DNA of 64,000 nt from Cepaea nemoralis. Lineage: Eukaryota; Mollusca; Gastropoda; Stylommatophora; Helicidae. Made by a program: the position numbers and the translations under genes. The stretch is from contig JACEFZ010012596.1 of the NCBI GenBank assembly GCA_014155875.1, positions 186,001 to 250,000 of the forward strand, given 5' to 3'. A model generated the notes under the pieces. That model saw only the letters and a program-made list of their open reading frames with translations, made no database searches and had not been told where the DNA came from. Shown in pieces: positions 62,140 to 64,000 of the stretch. The number at the start of each line of letters is the position of its first letter. Position 1 is the first letter of the stretch.

Positions 62140-63830
62140 ACCTATCCATACATCACCCCACCCACACAACACCCCCACCTACCCACACACACGCGCACCA
62201 AGGGACACATACACACCCCACCTACCGACACACACGCACACCAAGGGACACATACATACCCCACCAACCGACCCATCCCCCTCCCGCACATCCCCCACCC
62301 ACACACACTGCCCTCACCTGATCCCCCAACCAAAACACACTCGCCACCCACAAACATTCCCCCACCAACCCACACATCCCACGCCCATCCACATCCTACC
62401 CCACACATCCTCTCCCCACCCACACCTCAAACCACCCATCCCCCAGCCACATCTCCATCGACAACATATTCCCCACCCACACACACAATCCCCCACCAAC
62501 CCACACATCGCACATCCACTCACACATCCCCAAACCATACACACACATCCCCACCAACTGACATGTCCCTACCCCCCCCCCCCACACACACACACATCTC
62601 CCTAACCACCCATACATCCCCAATCCACTCACACACACCCCACCACCCACACATACAACTTCCACCCACCCACACATGCCTTAACCTAATCCCCCACCAC
62701 ACAATCCCCCACCCGCACATCACATACACCCCCTACCACGCACTATTCCCAACCCACGCACCACACATATCCCTCACCAACACATCCCCACTTACACACC
62801 ACACACATATCCCCCACCAAGATACCACACAATATTCCCACCCACACCCACACAGATACCCTTACCCATCCACCCCACATACCCCCACTCACACACCACA
62901 AAAATCCCCCACCCACACACACATACCTCACCCACACAATATCACCAACCAACACACCACACACCTCTCCCCACCCACACACGCATTCCCTACCCGTCCA
63001 CCAACACACACTCACTCACGCATACATCCTCCACTACGCACCCACACACCCCCACCCACCCACTCCCAACCAAACATCTCTCGATCACAATACCCCTACC
63101 CCCACACACATCCTCCACCCACTCACACATCCCACCCCGACACATACAACTCCCTCACCCACCTACACATCCCTAAGCCACTCACACACCCCACCCACAC
63201 ATTCCCATCCACACACACACATCTCCCACCCACACTCCCCCACATACTTCCCCCAACCACCACAATCCCCTGCTCACCCACACATATACCCCACCCATAC
63301 GCACATTCCCCGACACCCATCACACACATCCCCACACCACACACTATCCTCCACCCATACCACCACAAACATACCCTCCACCCACACATCATTCACACAT
63401 CCCCCACCAACACACCGCACACATATCTCAAACCCACACACCATACACTTCTCCCCACCCGCCCTTCCATCCCAAATCCACCCAACACAATCCCCTACCC
63501 ACACAACCCCGCCTCCCACACATACTTCCTCAAACCATCCACACATCTCCACCCACATAAACACACATCCCCTGCATCCGTCCCATACACATATCCTCCA
63601 CCCATACACACATCCCCCACACCCATTCCAACACCCCTACTTTCACCCCCACACATCCATCCACACATCCCACCAACACCCACAAATACCACTACCCACC
63701 AAAACCCACACACCCCAACCCATCCAAATGCATACCCCCACCCACACACCCCCACCCACACATATCCCCACACTCACACACATCCTCCACATACACTCAC
63801 ACTTCCTCACATCTAGACACATACAAAATG
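62140..63830. repeat. C/A-rich, almost G-free low-complexity block
   Basis: About 1.7 kb of irregular CCCCACCCACACACATCC-like sequence with strong strand asymmetry. Long apparent ORFs on both strands (e.g. 62563-63816 plus, rich in P, T and H) are by-products of the composition. Confidence 0.9.
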
Positions 63831-63979
63831 TCTCACGTTAGTATTGAAACTAGTATGAACAAACTCCCACACTTTACTCACACACATACACTGACACTTG
63901 TCATGAGCAGTCTCATAAAAATGTTAAACATGGAGAAAAATGTGTACATAAAATGTATGTGACGTAAAAATAGTGATGC

Positions 63980-64000
63980 TCTCTCTCTCTCTCTCTCTCT
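63980..64000. repeat. (CT)n microsatellite at the window edge
   Basis: Pure CT run that continues past the window. Confidence 0.95.

Noticed and set aside
62563..63816. 417-codon plus-strand ORF rich in P, T and H
   Set aside because: Open only because the C/A-rich sequence lacks stop codons. Open frames occur on both strands here and no domain is present.

Overview
This window looks like repeat-dense, gene-poor DNA from an invertebrate animal genome. I favour a mollusc or another lophotrochozoan, but that is inference. Evidence: spliced exons with GT/AG sites, several non-LTR retrotransposon families (endonuclease-RT type with a C-terminal zinc finger, and an RNase H type), Gypsy-like LTR elements, long (AT)n, (CA)n and (CT)n tracts, tRNA-derived SINEs, and no operons or ribosome binding sites. 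I found no rRNA, tRNA or CRISPR. Some start codons were re-chosen as the first ATG because the longest open frames began at TTG or GTG.

Layout. 1-8496: a Gypsy-type LTR retrotransposon on the minus strand. Its left LTR is cut by the window edge, gag is intact, and pol is broken by several single-base insertions. It is inserted in an old LINE relic (8497-8860). 8900-13000: old repeats, a second LINE relic and one candidate minus-strand exon with a cysteine-rich TNFR-like repeat (12351-12545). 13008-17710: a CT-rich minisatellite split by a nearly full-length LINE with an intact 1053-codon ORF. 18540-23902: a complete LTR element with a GAGG target duplication. It has no pol, only a private basic ORF of about 364 residues. 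23985-28370: degenerate repeats and unrecognised sequence. 28430-30490: a broken RNase H-type LINE. 30812-31114: a foldback/MITE-like element.

31141-60715 is the most interesting part: a head-to-tail array of three copies of a unit of about 11.5 kb (before later insertions). Each copy carries, on the minus strand, an intact 856-nt first exon for a secreted or membrane cysteine-rich TNFR-like protein, a 15-nt microexon candidate, a four-fold 64-bp repeat upstream, (CA)n and (AT)n tracts, and a 5'-truncated LINE on the plus strand. In copies 1 and 2 this LINE is interrupted by a 5.3-kb LTR element that encodes Gag-protease but no reverse transcriptase or integrase. Copy 3 keeps the uninterrupted target site, so the insertion can be read off directly. 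A second LINE (minus strand) ends at the duplication breakpoint, and a third LINE sits only at the copy 1/copy 2 junction with a 7-bp target duplication. The order of events can be reconstructed from these nested and empty sites.

60716-64000: microsatellites, two SINE-like elements, and 1.7 kb of C/A-rich, almost G-free low-complexity DNA. The only host gene material I can support is the TNFR-like exons. Everything else coding belongs to mobile elements.
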